This document shows positions 1 through 6,256 of a DNA stretch of 8,947 nucleotides, piece by piece (position 1 is the first letter of the stretch; each line of letters begins with the position of its first letter). The DNA comes from Acidobacteriota bacterium (GTDB lineage Bacteria; Acidobacteriota; Blastocatellia; Pyrinomonadales; Pyrinomonadaceae), in NCBI GenBank assembly GCA_020199975.1, contig JAIVJP010000508.1, positions 1-8,947 on the forward strand, read 5' to 3'. Below the pieces are notes generated by a model. The model did no database searches. It saw nothing but the letters and a program-made list of their open reading frames with translations, and was not told the DNA's origin. The position numbers and the translations under genes are program-made.

Positions 1-2
1 TA

Positions 3-50
3 GTCAGCGGAATCTTCTTGTCGTTTATGATCCGCAACAAATGGAGATGA
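3..50 (+). CDS. possible C-terminal end of an upstream membrane protein (partial)
   Basis: Frame 3 is open from the window edge to a TGA at 48-50 and encodes a hydrophobic stretch ending in basic residues (VSGIFLSFMIRNKWR). That is the usual look of a last transmembrane helix followed by a cytoplasmic tail. The repeat-rich spacer starts directly after this stop, which fits a gene end. Only 15 residues are visible, so no family can be named. Frame 2 is also open (to a TAA at 71-73), but its product runs into the low-complexity repeat and looks less protein-like. Confidence 0.28.
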   Translation, partial: VSGIFLSFMIRNKWR

Positions 51-79
51 CCAATGAAGGTGCAAATGGCTAATGAAAT

Positions 80-102
80 GGAAAATGGAAAATGGAAAAT
101 GG
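80..102. repeat. 7-bp tandem repeat (GGAAAAT, about 3.3 copies)
   Basis: Three perfect copies of GGAAAAT lie head to tail (80-86, 87-93, 94-100) and the first two bases of a fourth follow. The sequence just before (about 40-79) has degenerate ATG-containing steps such as AAATGG and AATGAA, suggesting an older, eroded part of the same array. It sits between the end of the GNAT gene on the minus strand and the window edge. It looks like a simple intergenic repeat; no hairpin-forming potential is evident. Confidence 0.75.
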
Positions 103-141
103 TTCCCCTTCCTGCGAATTACCGTAGTTTACTTTGGGTTT

Positions 142-912
142 TCACACAGCCTCGTTGTAGAGCAGGTACCGGGGGTGTGTGGCTGAACGCTCGAATCCAG
201 CGCATACAAGTCCCGCTGAGAAAGCTTGCTCAAATTCTCGTCGCACCCTCAACTGTTCCTGTTTCGCCAGTTTCACATCTCGTTTGATTAGGCCGGTCCA
301 GTCTGCGGGAATCTCAATTGCGGCAACCGGCGCAGGTGGAGGGGCAGGCTCGCCCCCGCCGGCTAGTTCAACGACCCGTGGCGAGGAAAGCTCCCATCCA
401 GCAAAGAGACGGTCGCTGGGAAGTCCTTTAGCCGCGGGAGACTGCTGCTCGGGATCCGTCACATAGTCGGTACCGTAAAAGTTCTCCCCATACGTCCGCA
501 CGACCACGCCGAGACGGTTTAGATTGAAATGCGCGTTGCGGGCCTGCATTGGCTCCCACGTCCACTTAATAAAGCGCCGGCCTTCGGCAAGCGCGCGCTC
601 CCGCTGCGCCCACTTCAGCCGCGCCCCGAGTCCCAGATTTTGATAATCCTTATGGACGGCCATCATATGCGAGTAGCCAATGATTTCATCCTCGCTCCGT
701 ATGGCCACCAGATGATGTACGAAGCCGACAACGCGGTCGCGGGAGTGGTTCGTAAAGGCCGCTAGGGTCCAGCCGCCGGCCTGACGCGACACAATCAAAT
801 GACGGCGCGGTGAAATTTCAAGATCGGGGAGTCCGAAGACTTCACGCTGCAATCTTACACACTGATCGAGCTCCTCAATCGTCACGCATTCCCGGATGTC
901 GATTTCTTCCAT
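142..912 (-). CDS. GNAT-superfamily acetyltransferase, COG3375-like
   Basis: The 256-residue protein is predicted to be a soluble N-acetyltransferase using acetyl-CoA; its substrate is unknown. The GNAT core occupies about residues 4-150. The acetyl-CoA pyrophosphate-binding loop is visible as QNLGLGARL (91-99), preceded by the beta-4 strand YSHMMAV (80-86). After it come WAQRERAL and IKWTWEPMQARNAHFNLNRLG (115-135), a stretch typical of the predicted acetyltransferases of COG3375. The C-terminal part (about 165-256) has a proline-rich linker (188-195) and a conserved-looking end with QLRVRREFEQAF and GLVCAGFER. Length and ends agree with the family, so the gene looks intact. The ATG at 910-912 has AGAGG just upstream. 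It starts 9 bp after the stop of the histidine kinase gene, so the two are almost certainly co-transcribed. The family call is firm; the biological role is not known. Confidence 0.9.
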   Translation of the reverse strand: MEEIDIRECVTIEELDQCVRLQREVFGLPDLEISPRRHLIVSRQAGGWTLAAFTNHSRDRVVGFVHHLVAIRSEDEIIGYSHMMAVHKDYQNLGLGARLKWAQRERALAEGRRFIKWTWEPMQARNAHFNLNRLGVVVRTYGENFYGTDYVTDPEQQSPAAKGLPSDRLFAGWELSSPRVVELAGGGEPAPPPAPVAAIEIPADWTGLIKRDVKLAKQEQLRVRREFEQAFSAGLVCAGFERSATHPRYLLYNEAV

Positions 913-921
913 GCACCTCTG

Positions 922-1815
922 CTATTCCTTCATGGGAGATGCCGGTAACTGAATGAGTACCCGCAAGCCGCCAGCGTCGCGATTCTGCAGCGTTACGTTG
1001 CCACTAATCAGATCAATCAGACGATGACTGATAATTATGCCAAGCTCATTCACGGTTGCCTCACGTCCGCCTGAAGGTCCTTCCGGATCAAACACGCGCG
1101 ACAGATCCGCCACATGCTCGCCGCTATCGTCTATCCGGATCCGGATCAACCCAGGGTCCCCAGCGGGGTAGCCCCGCTGGGATGGAAGCCTCGCATCAAT
1201 CAAATCCGCGTAAACACTAACTTGCTGTCCCGAGTTACTCCGGCTCACCGCCCAACCGAGAAAATTGTAGAGAATCTGGCGCAGCTTTCCCTGGTCTGAT
1301 ACCAGTTTCGTAACCTCAGGCGCGACATCATATTCGAGTCGCACCTGGTTCATCTGAGCAGGGCGAGCCACGGCCGCACACGACTCGCGCAGCACCTCGC
1401 GCAATGAAAACTCCTGTAGAAAGAGCTCTGGCTGCTCCCCTTCCAACCGCGAAAGGTCTAGTAGGTGATTCAGACTAGTTTGAAGTTGAAATCCCGAATC
1501 CTGAATCTTCTTACAAAACCGGCTTTGCGTAGCAGTTAACTCTTCCTGCTCGAGCAGAATCTCGCTGAAACCAAGAATTGATGTCAGCGGTGTACGCAGC
1601 TCGTGCGACATACGCGCCAGGAACAGGGAACGATAATGTGAAATGCGGCGCAGCTCACGGTTGGCATCTTCCAGTTCAGCGCTTCGCAACTTTAACTGTT
1701 CGATTAGGTGCTCGACTCTTTGATGGGCATCGGACTTCAGTGCCGACTCGCTCGCAGCCTCATCACGTTGCGTGGTCTCGGTCTGAATATGGTTGTTACT
1801 GAGTACTTGACCCAT
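922..1815 (-). CDS. HisKA-type sensor kinase with degenerate ATP-binding domain
   Basis: This 297-residue soluble protein has no transmembrane segment. Residues 31-65 form a likely coiled coil (VEHLIEQLKLRSAELEDANREL) leading into a HisKA dimerisation domain with an H-box FLARMSHELRTPLTSILGF, phospho-acceptor His71. The catalytic domain (about 155-292) keeps the fold pattern (SDQGKLRQILYNFLGWAV, IRIDDSG, RVFDPEG) but has lost key residues. The N-box asparagine that chelates Mg-ATP is Trp188. The G1 box DxGxG is DDSGEH (229-234), lacking its second glycine. The G2 box GLGL is replaced by NELGI (256-260). It may therefore be unable to bind ATP and may act as a scaffold, a phosphatase, or a substrate of another kinase. 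The ATG at 1813-1815 has a weak GGAA upstream. It is first in an operon with the GNAT gene and divergent from the HD-GYP gene. No cognate response regulator is adjacent. The kinase-family call is firm; lack of catalysis is inference from motifs. Confidence 0.9.
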   Translation of the reverse strand: MGQVLSNNHIQTETTQRDEAASESALKSDAHQRVEHLIEQLKLRSAELEDANRELRRISHYRSLFLARMSHELRTPLTSILGFSEILLEQEELTATQSRFCKKIQDSGFQLQTSLNHLLDLSRLEGEQPELFLQEFSLREVLRESCAAVARPAQMNQVRLEYDVAPEVTKLVSDQGKLRQILYNFLGWAVSRSNSGQQVSVYADLIDARLPSQRGYPAGDPGLIRIRIDDSGEHVADLSRVFDPEGPSGGREATVNELGIIISHRLIDLISGNVTLQNRDAGGLRVLIQLPASPMKE

Positions 1816-2025
1816 AACATTTCCAACGTGTCGTTATCCACTGAGGCTAACGATCTGGGGCGCCGATGACTTAAAATTGATTGGGGTCACCAATATAGAG
1901 CGCCATCTGACCAGTGTCAAAGCCATACTTCTTTTTTTCCTGATTCGTGCGCTATGATGCTTCGCGAAACCCGCACGCATCCCTTATGGCGTTTCTAGCT
2001 GGCCAAAGGAGAGCTCGAGCTCGCA
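1816..2025. promoter_or_regulatory. divergent intergenic region between kinase and HD-GYP genes
   Basis: This 210-bp spacer must carry the promoters of both divergent units. For the plus-strand gene, the best -10-like hexamer is TATGAT (1953-1958), one mismatch from consensus, with no good -35 at the usual distance; a T-rich tract lies just before it at 1930-1938. No clear operator palindrome was recognised. The placement is by gene arrangement; individual promoter elements are uncertain. Confidence 0.4.
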
Positions 2026-2073
2026 ATGTCCCTCGAACCGAAAAACCCAGGGGGCCGCAAAACCAACCATTAA
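2005..2073 (+). other. strong ribosome-binding site and 15-codon leader ORF, probable original HD-GYP start
   Basis: AAAGGAGAG (2005-2013) precedes an ATG at 2026 that opens a 15-codon frame (MSLEPKNPGGRKTNH) ending in TAA at 2071-2073. The frame of the downstream HD-GYP gene is open all the way back to 1958 but contains no ATG or GTG before TTG 2099. Skipping one base in the A5 (2041-2045) or G5 (2050-2054) run would join this ATG to the HD-GYP frame, giving a start such as MSLEPKTQGAAKPTINK. The simplest reading is a one-base insertion in a homopolymer, real or from sequencing. A short regulatory leader peptide is the alternative. Confidence 0.5.
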
Positions 2074-2098
2074 TAAAACAGCCGCGAGCGAAGCATTT

Positions 2099-2680
2099 TT
2101 GCAGTTAGCCGCCGCCAGCGATCATTTTGAAAGGTATCAAAACCCCCATGCCGTTCTTATTGCGGCTATCGCGGACGAGATCGCGAAGCTGCTCCATATG
2201 GCGGCTGAAGACTGCAGATCATTGCGCATCGCTGCCTTGCTGCACGACCTGGGTGAGACGGCGATGCAACGAGACTATATTGGGCGACCCGGAGCACTAA
2301 CCGAAGAAGAACGAATTGACCTGGAAAGACATCCGGTAATTGGCGAGCAAGAAGCTTCGCGGACCGGAGCAAGTCGCGCCGCGCAGTTGCTGGTCCGCTG
2401 GCACCATGAATGGTGGAATGGTTGCGGCTATCCCGATGCTCTCAGGGGCGAGGAGATTCCCCTGGCCGCCCGAATTCTGCGTATTGCCGATTCCTACGCG
2501 GCATTAACCGATGGGCGTCCGTTTCGTCCGGCCCTGACCGCCGTGCAGGCGCGAAAACAGATAATCGAGTGGGCGGGGATAGAGTTCGATCCGCGGGTCG
2601 TCAGTCTGTTTCTGTCGCTCGACCGTCTGAGGGAGTTGGAGTTGACCGTCGAAGGTGCAAAATACAGAGCCCCTGACTAA
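2099..2680 (+). CDS. HD-GYP-type phosphohydrolase (predicted cyclic-di-GMP phosphodiesterase)
   Basis: HD-GYP proteins hydrolyse cyclic di-GMP to pGpG or GMP in the cytoplasm at a di- or tri-iron centre. With TTG 2099 as residue 1, the metal-binding motifs are in order: His17 (PHA), HD at 49-50 (LLHDLGE), His78 (RHPVIGEQ), His102-His103 in HHEWWNGCGYP (102-112), and Asp131 (RIADSY). The following TDGRPFR fits the family. Two substitutions stand out. The family HDxGK reads HDLGE, so the lysine near the phosphate is Glu53. The HHExxDGxGYP motif has Asn107 in place of Asp. No receiver or sensor domain is attached, so it is a stand-alone catalytic domain of 193 residues. The TTG start has no good ribosome-binding site; the true start was probably ATG 2026, disconnected by a one-base shift. 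It is divergent from the degenerate kinase operon, and 57 bp upstream of the next gene. Confidence 0.85.
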   Translation: MQLAAASDHFERYQNPHAVLIAAIADEIAKLLHMAAEDCRSLRIAALLHDLGETAMQRDYIGRPGALTEEERIDLERHPVIGEQEASRTGASRAAQLLVRWHHEWWNGCGYPDALRGEEIPLAARILRIADSYAALTDGRPFRPALTAVQARKQIIEWAGIEFDPRVVSLFLSLDRLRELELTVEGAKYRAPD

Positions 2681-2737
2681 AACAAGGTCCCTCAATGTTC
2701 TTCCAGAAGTGAGCTGGAGATCCGATGTAACAGTGCC

Positions 2738-3700
2738 ATGGCATTAAACGACAATGGAAGTTTTTCCAACGGCTGGCTGGCCTTTGAATTGGGCGTGCTG
2801 CGGCGCCTAAGATTCACCTCGGCCGCCCTTCCCTTCACTGGCGAGCCACACCTCTCGGTCCAATTGAAGCGCTGGAAAGTTCGCGTGGCCGCAAACGATC
2901 CCATGATCTGGTCGTTCACAAAAGCGACCGCACTCGTAGAAAACTTTGCGGAGCGCTTAACTGAGAGTGACCTGTCGATTGCGCTGCACGATGCCTACGT
3001 GCCTCGCGACAGGCCGGATAATCCCGCCTTGGCAAAGTGGTTTAATGAGTGCGATGCCTGGTGGCTGGACAACGTGCGCTTCAATGCGGAGCGGCTCGAT
3101 TCGGAATACAAGCGGGCCACCGCTTTGACCTTGGGAATGATGGTTGGCGACTACGCACTGTCGTTTGATAAGGATACCCGCGTCTTGCGCCAACCTCTCT
3201 GTCTATCGAAGGTCTTCCGGCAACTGACTCAGGTGCTTCCATCACCTTATGACAATTCACTGCGCAACCGAAGCACTAATCAGGATGTGCGCATGTTTGT
3301 CGCCGAGCGCCAACATACCGACTTGCTGTTCCTCAGGTTGCCTTCTCCGGTCTTGCAGTCGGAGCCGTCTCGAGAAACGCTTTCCGGTTGGCGGGAAGAA
3401 TGGCTGCGTGGCGGTGATGATTTTTGGAACGACTTTAAGCAGCAGCAAGCAGGCAAGCTTGGAGCTCCAGTGCAGAGTAAACAGCAGTATCTGGGGTTTG
3501 TCGAAGACCTGCTGCGAACAGCCTCTCACATTCCGCTCTGGGCTGTCGCCCAAACCGAGAACGGTTTCATCTCAACTGAGGAACTGGTGGACACCGTGGC
3601 TCAGATCCGAAAAGTCGACGCAATCTACACCAAAGATTTTTCGGATCTGCAGGGCGTGCGGGCCTCGATTATTACGGCAGGCAATTCTCTTAAACATTGA
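2738..3700 (+). CDS. hypothetical tryptophan-rich soluble protein
   Basis: I do not recognise this 320-residue protein. It has no signal peptide or membrane segment and is rich in tryptophan (NGWLAF, IWSFTK, AKWFNECDAWWLDN, SGWREEWL, FWNDF, PLWAV). The middle and C-terminal parts (about 56-315) read as a regular globular alpha/beta protein. The first 55 residues are rich in arginine and small residues and look less conserved, so translation might really begin at Met56 (ATG 2903). For ATG 2738 the nearest ribosome-binding site (GGAG, 2716-2719) is 18 bp away. That GGAG is better placed for an ATG at 2725 that is followed at once by TAA, an odd start-stop pair. It lies 57 bp after the HD-GYP gene on the same strand, so co-transcription is possible. 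The long uninterrupted frame supports a real gene; function unknown. Confidence 0.7.
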   Translation: MALNDNGSFSNGWLAFELGVLRRLRFTSAALPFTGEPHLSVQLKRWKVRVAANDPMIWSFTKATALVENFAERLTESDLSIALHDAYVPRDRPDNPALAKWFNECDAWWLDNVRFNAERLDSEYKRATALTLGMMVGDYALSFDKDTRVLRQPLCLSKVFRQLTQVLPSPYDNSLRNRSTNQDVRMFVAERQHTDLLFLRLPSPVLQSEPSRETLSGWREEWLRGGDDFWNDFKQQQAGKLGAPVQSKQQYLGFVEDLLRTASHIPLWAVAQTENGFISTEELVDTVAQIRKVDAIYTKDFSDLQGVRASIITAGNSLKH

Positions 3701-3812
3701 CGAAGTGGCGACCTGCAAGTCGACAACACTCCGCAATTACCGATAGCGACAGCGCCATCATCCTCACCGGCGACAAAGCTTCAACCGCCTTTGGTGAGGT
3801 TTCTTACGGTTT

Positions 3813-3902
3813 TTGACTGCAATACCAATCATCCAGACGGTTTACGAGACGAGAGACGAGTACTGCTTTTTGGCGGAAGCTCCGGGTTGGACGCGCGACC
3901 AA
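3813..3902 (+). pseudogene. Hsp20 (alpha-crystallin-type small heat-shock protein) fragment
   Basis: Frame 3 from TTG 3813 encodes IIQTVYETRDEYCFLAEAPGWTRDQ. The part YETRDEYCFLAEAPG (3843-3887) matches the start of the Hsp20 alpha-crystallin domain, whose usual pattern is V-Y-E-T-x-D-E-(Y/I)-x-x-x-A-E-x-P-G. The similarity breaks off after GWTRDQ, and DegQ-like sequence begins in another frame at 3905. No GxLxxR-type beta-sandwich motif or IxI tail follows, and no N-terminal arm is evident before it. I read it as the stub of a chaperone gene joined to the protease remnant by deletion. The match is short, so coincidence cannot be excluded. Confidence 0.45.
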
Positions 3903-4421
3903 TGGTCGGCGTCACGATTCAACCCGTCACTTCTGATCTTGCGTCCAGCCTCGGTCTGTCGGAGGTGCGCGGCGCGCTGGTTAGCGCCGTCCAAGCGTGC
4001 GCAACCGGGCACGGAGGTGACCTTGATGATCTCGCGTGACAATCGCGAGCAGCAGTTGCGAGTCACGCTGGGCGAACTGCCCGCAGATAGAAGCAGGGCA
4101 GCGGGAGACGATAGTGCCAGCGGTGGAAGTGACCCCGGCAAACTCGGAGTCCGCCTCGAGCCGCTCACACCGGCGCTGGCCGCGCGTCTAAACTTACCAA
4201 CCAGTGCTCAAGGGTTGGTTGTTACGGATGTTGATCCTGTAGGCTCGGCGGCCGAAGCGGGGGTTCGAGAGAACGATATAATCGAGGAAGTGAACCGTCT
4301 ACAGGTGCGCTCGATTGCGGATTTACAGGATGCAATCCAGCGGGCTGGAAGAAGGCCAGCGCTGTTGCTCATCAATCGTGGAGGTCTCAGTCTTTTTCTG
4401 ACTGTCCGCCCACGTCAATAA
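3903..4421 (+). pseudogene. C-terminal PDZ1-PDZ2 remnant of a DegQ/HtrA-type serine protease, frameshifted
   Basis: Intact DegP/DegQ (Do family) proteases are envelope trypsin-like proteases and chaperones with a catalytic domain and two PDZ domains. Here the catalytic domain (His-Asp-Ser, GNSGGP) is wholly absent. Frame 2 (from 3905) begins with VGVTIQPVTSDLASSLGLSE and GALVSAVQ, the first half of PDZ1. At about 3995-3999 the reading moves to frame 3, which resumes with PGTEVTLMISRDNREQQLRV, the end of PDZ1. About 30 residues, the usual SPAxKAGLxxGDVI and LRxxVA parts, are missing between them. PDZ2 is complete (LGVRLEPLTPALAARL, GLVVTDVDPVGSAAEAGVR, NDIIEEVNRLQVRSIADLQ) and ends at the normal C-terminus (LLLINRGGLSLFLTVRP, TAA at 4419-4421). 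Frame 3 alone is open from 3813 to 4421 and could yield a 202-residue Hsp20-stub/PDZ2 chimera, but no start or signal peptide supports expression. Recent decay or assembly error are both possible. Confidence 0.85.
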
Positions 4422-4601
4422 CGCCCGAAGTCGTTGGTAGCCGGTAGACACCATAATCTTAGTTTTGAATTCGTCAGGCGAGATTTCCTTTGTCTTCATG
4501 TTGTGGTTTCATCGGAGCTCAGATGATTTTGCCCATTTGTTTGAAGTCGCCACAAAATAGGATGCTGGTTGGGACTCAGGCCACCGGATCGCAGTCTCTC
4601 A
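4422..4601. other. convergent intergenic spacer
   Basis: This 180-bp stretch separates the plus-strand protease remnant from the minus-strand response regulator. I see no strong GC-rich hairpin with a T-run, no repeat and no convincing ORF in it. Confidence 0.5.
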
Positions 4602-5360
4602 TTAGCGCGAACCGGCAACGAAGCGGTAACCAACACCTCTCACAGTCAGCAAATGGCGCGGTCGGGAGGGCTCGTCTTCGAGATACTTTCGCAGGCGGAC
4701 GATGAAGTTGTCGATAGCCCGCGTGTCGGTATCTTCGTGCACGCCCCAAACGTCTCCCAGAATCGCCTTGCGCGAAACCACCTTGCCTTCGTGCCGGATC
4801 AGATAGCGCAACAACTGAACTTCCATTAGAGTCAACCGCACCGTTTGATGGCGAGTGCGCAGCTCCAGAGCCCCGAGGTCGATAGTTTTACCGTCAATCG
4901 CAAACACCTCCTCGGCAGGCCCACTGCCAACCTCGTCTGTAACGGGCTCACTCGGATGGCGATCCGTTTCGGCGTGGTCCTTCTGAAACCATTCGCGCCG
5001 GCGCAGCAGCGCGTTGAGGCGCGCCATGAATACGGAGAGTTCAAATGGTTTGGGAAGGTAGTCGTCGGCTCCGGATTCAAAACCGCGCAGCACATCGTCG
5101 GGACGCCCACGCGCCGTGAGCATCAGCACAGGAACAAACTGTCCCGACGCCCGCAGCTCGGAGGCCACCGTAAAGCCATCCTTACCTGGTAGCATCACGT
5201 CCAGCACTACAGCGTCGAAGGGCTGCCCTTTCTCCAACAAAAGCGAGAGTGCCGCTTCGCCGTCGCTGACCGTGTTCACTGTGTACCCTTCGGCCTCCAG
5301 GTTAAAGCGCAACCCGTCCGCCAGGTGTTGCTCATCCTCAACGACCAGTACACTACTCAT
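4602..5360 (-). CDS. OmpR/PhoB-family DNA-binding response regulator
   Basis: This 252-residue transcription regulator is complete. The receiver domain (3-118) shows the acidic pair Glu8-Asp9, phospho-acceptor Asp54 in VVLDVMLPGKDG, Thr82 in LMLTARG and Lys104 in YLPKPF. An acidic, variable linker (about 122-153) leads to a winged-helix effector domain (155-248) with LTLMEVQLLRYLIRHEGKVV, the recognition-helix segment DTRAIDNFIVRLRKYLED, and the wing end LLTVRGVGYRF. Phosphorylation of Asp54 should promote dimerisation and promoter binding; the targets are unknown. The gene begins 3 bp after the stop of the sensor kinase gene, a classical kinase-then-regulator operon. Because that kinase is broken, this regulator may be orphaned, or charged by another kinase or small phosphodonors. 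The ATG at 5358-5360 has only a weak upstream GAGAA, consistent with translational coupling. Confidence 0.95.
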   Translation of the reverse strand: MSSVLVVEDEQHLADGLRFNLEAEGYTVNTVSDGEAALSLLLEKGQPFDAVVLDVMLPGKDGFTVASELRASGQFVPVLMLTARGRPDDVLRGFESGADDYLPKPFELSVFMARLNALLRRREWFQKDHAETDRHPSEPVTDEVGSGPAEEVFAIDGKTIDLGALELRTRHQTVRLTLMEVQLLRYLIRHEGKVVSRKAILGDVWGVHEDTDTRAIDNFIVRLRKYLEDEPSRPRHLLTVRGVGYRFVAGSR

Positions 5361-5363
5361 GCA

Positions 5364-6108
5364 TCATGTTCTCGGAAGTTGAATCGTAAAAGTGCTGCCC
5401 TGGCCCACCCCTGCGCTTTCTGCGAAAACCCGGCCGCCATGTCGTTCCACGATGGAGCGCACGATAAAAAGGCCCAGACCCGTTCCTTTAACACGGACCA
5501 TGAACAGTCCTGGAGCTCGGTAGAAACGTTTGAAGATCCGTTTCAATTGCGCGCGCGGGATACCAATGCCGCAGGTTCATTGATTCGTTAAGCCTTAGTG
5601 ACTCGGGCGGCAGGTTATGTCGCACCCGCGTCAGCTCCAGACACTCGCGCACCATATCTCCAAAGTCAATAATCGTCGGGCTAAGGCGGCGCCGCTTGTG
5701 TCCTGCTTGTCCGGCCCGCAAGACCTGCTCGACAGTGTGCAGGAGCCGGTCGCTATCGGCGAGCATGATCTCGTAAAAGTTTTCTCGCTGTATCTCGTCC
5801 AGCTTCCGCGTTTTCAGGGTTTCCAGGTAGAGGCGGATGGAAGCCAGTGGCGTCTTGAGCTCGTGAGTTACAGCATTGATAAAGGCATCGTGCTGCTCAT
5901 TACGTCTGATCTCACGTATCAGAAAGGTGGTGTTAAGAACCAGGCCCACAATGATCATCGTGAAGAAGATGATGCCTAAGACCAGGAGCGCGACTTGCCG
6001 CCAGTTGAGCAGAATCCAGCCCACATTGAGAGCAGTCGCCAGCGCCACCAGACAAGCGCCTAAAGTTGTGAAGAAGGCTATTGATTTGCCCCGTCCCCTC
6101 ACAGCCAT
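5364..6108 (-). pseudogene. membrane sensor histidine kinase broken by an internal out-of-frame deletion
   Basis: The ATG at 6106-6108 opens a 206-residue frame with two transmembrane helices (about 10-34 and 38-62), nearly no extracytoplasmic loop, and a HisKA domain with H-box FINAVTHELKTPLASIRLYLETL (phospho-acceptor His82). The frame reads on through LPPESLRLNES, then turns to nonsense (WYPARAIETD...) and stops. From 5573 a second frame carries the rest of the ATP-binding domain: CGIGIPRAQLKRIFKRFYRA (G1 and F boxes), GTGLGLFIVRSIVERHGGRV (G2), GSTFTIQLPRT, TGA at 5364-5366. The N-box and its surroundings, roughly 50-60 residues in this family, are missing between about 5574 and 5585. No single frame can make a working kinase; the first frame would give a membrane HisKA stub. 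The deletion junction sits in otherwise well-conserved sequence, which suggests a recent loss or an assembly fault. Partner of the response regulator directly downstream. Confidence 0.9.
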
Positions 6109-6137
6109 GGGCCCATTGTAAGGCCAGTGGGCGGAAA

Positions 6138-6256
6138 GCAGTAGGCAGAAGCAGAAATGCAGGAGGCAGACGGCAGGTGCAGGAGGCAGGGAAAATGATA
6201 AAGGCAGTAAGCAGATGATGTTCCGCCTACTGCCGTCTGCCGTCTCGCTACTGCCT
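6138..6256. repeat. GGCAG-rich imperfect inverted repeat, possible terminator
   Basis: The left arm (about 6138-6189) is a run of eight GCAG units spaced 6-8 bp apart (AGGCAG, ACGGCAG, GTGCAG and similar). The right arm (6226-6256) carries the complementary CTGCC steps. GGCAGACGGCAG (6165-6176) pairs perfectly with CTGCCGTCTGCC (6230-6241). GCAGTAG (6138-6144) pairs with CTACTGC (6248-6254). A shorter alternative hairpin pairs GGCAGTA (6203-6209) with TACTGCC (6228-6234). It lies between the desaturase stop and the sensor kinase start, both on the minus strand, and the right arm touches the desaturase stop codon. It could end desaturase transcription or be a dispersed intergenic repeat; there is no T-run typical of a Rho-independent terminator. 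Confidence 0.75.

Noticed and set aside
2692..2919. Minus-strand ORF covering the start of the tryptophan-rich gene.
   Set aside because: Basic, low-complexity composition and antisense to a longer frame; no start signal. It does add doubt about the first 55 residues of the plus-strand gene.
3697..3816. Short frame 1 ORF from TTG 3697 containing TKWRPASRQ and DSDSAIILTGDKAS, briefly considered as an Hsp20 N-terminal arm.
   Set aside because: The resemblance is only a few residues, the start overlaps the previous stop, and it ends 27 bp before the Hsp20-like segment in another frame.
4845..5192. Plus-strand ORF of 115 codons opposite the response regulator.
   Set aside because: It is a shadow of the regulator coding frame with no ribosome-binding site and no recognisable motif.
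6138..6256. CRISPR array or phage attachment site suggested by the repeated GCAG units.
   Set aside because: The units are too short and irregular, there are no unique spacers of constant length, and no cas or integrase gene is near.
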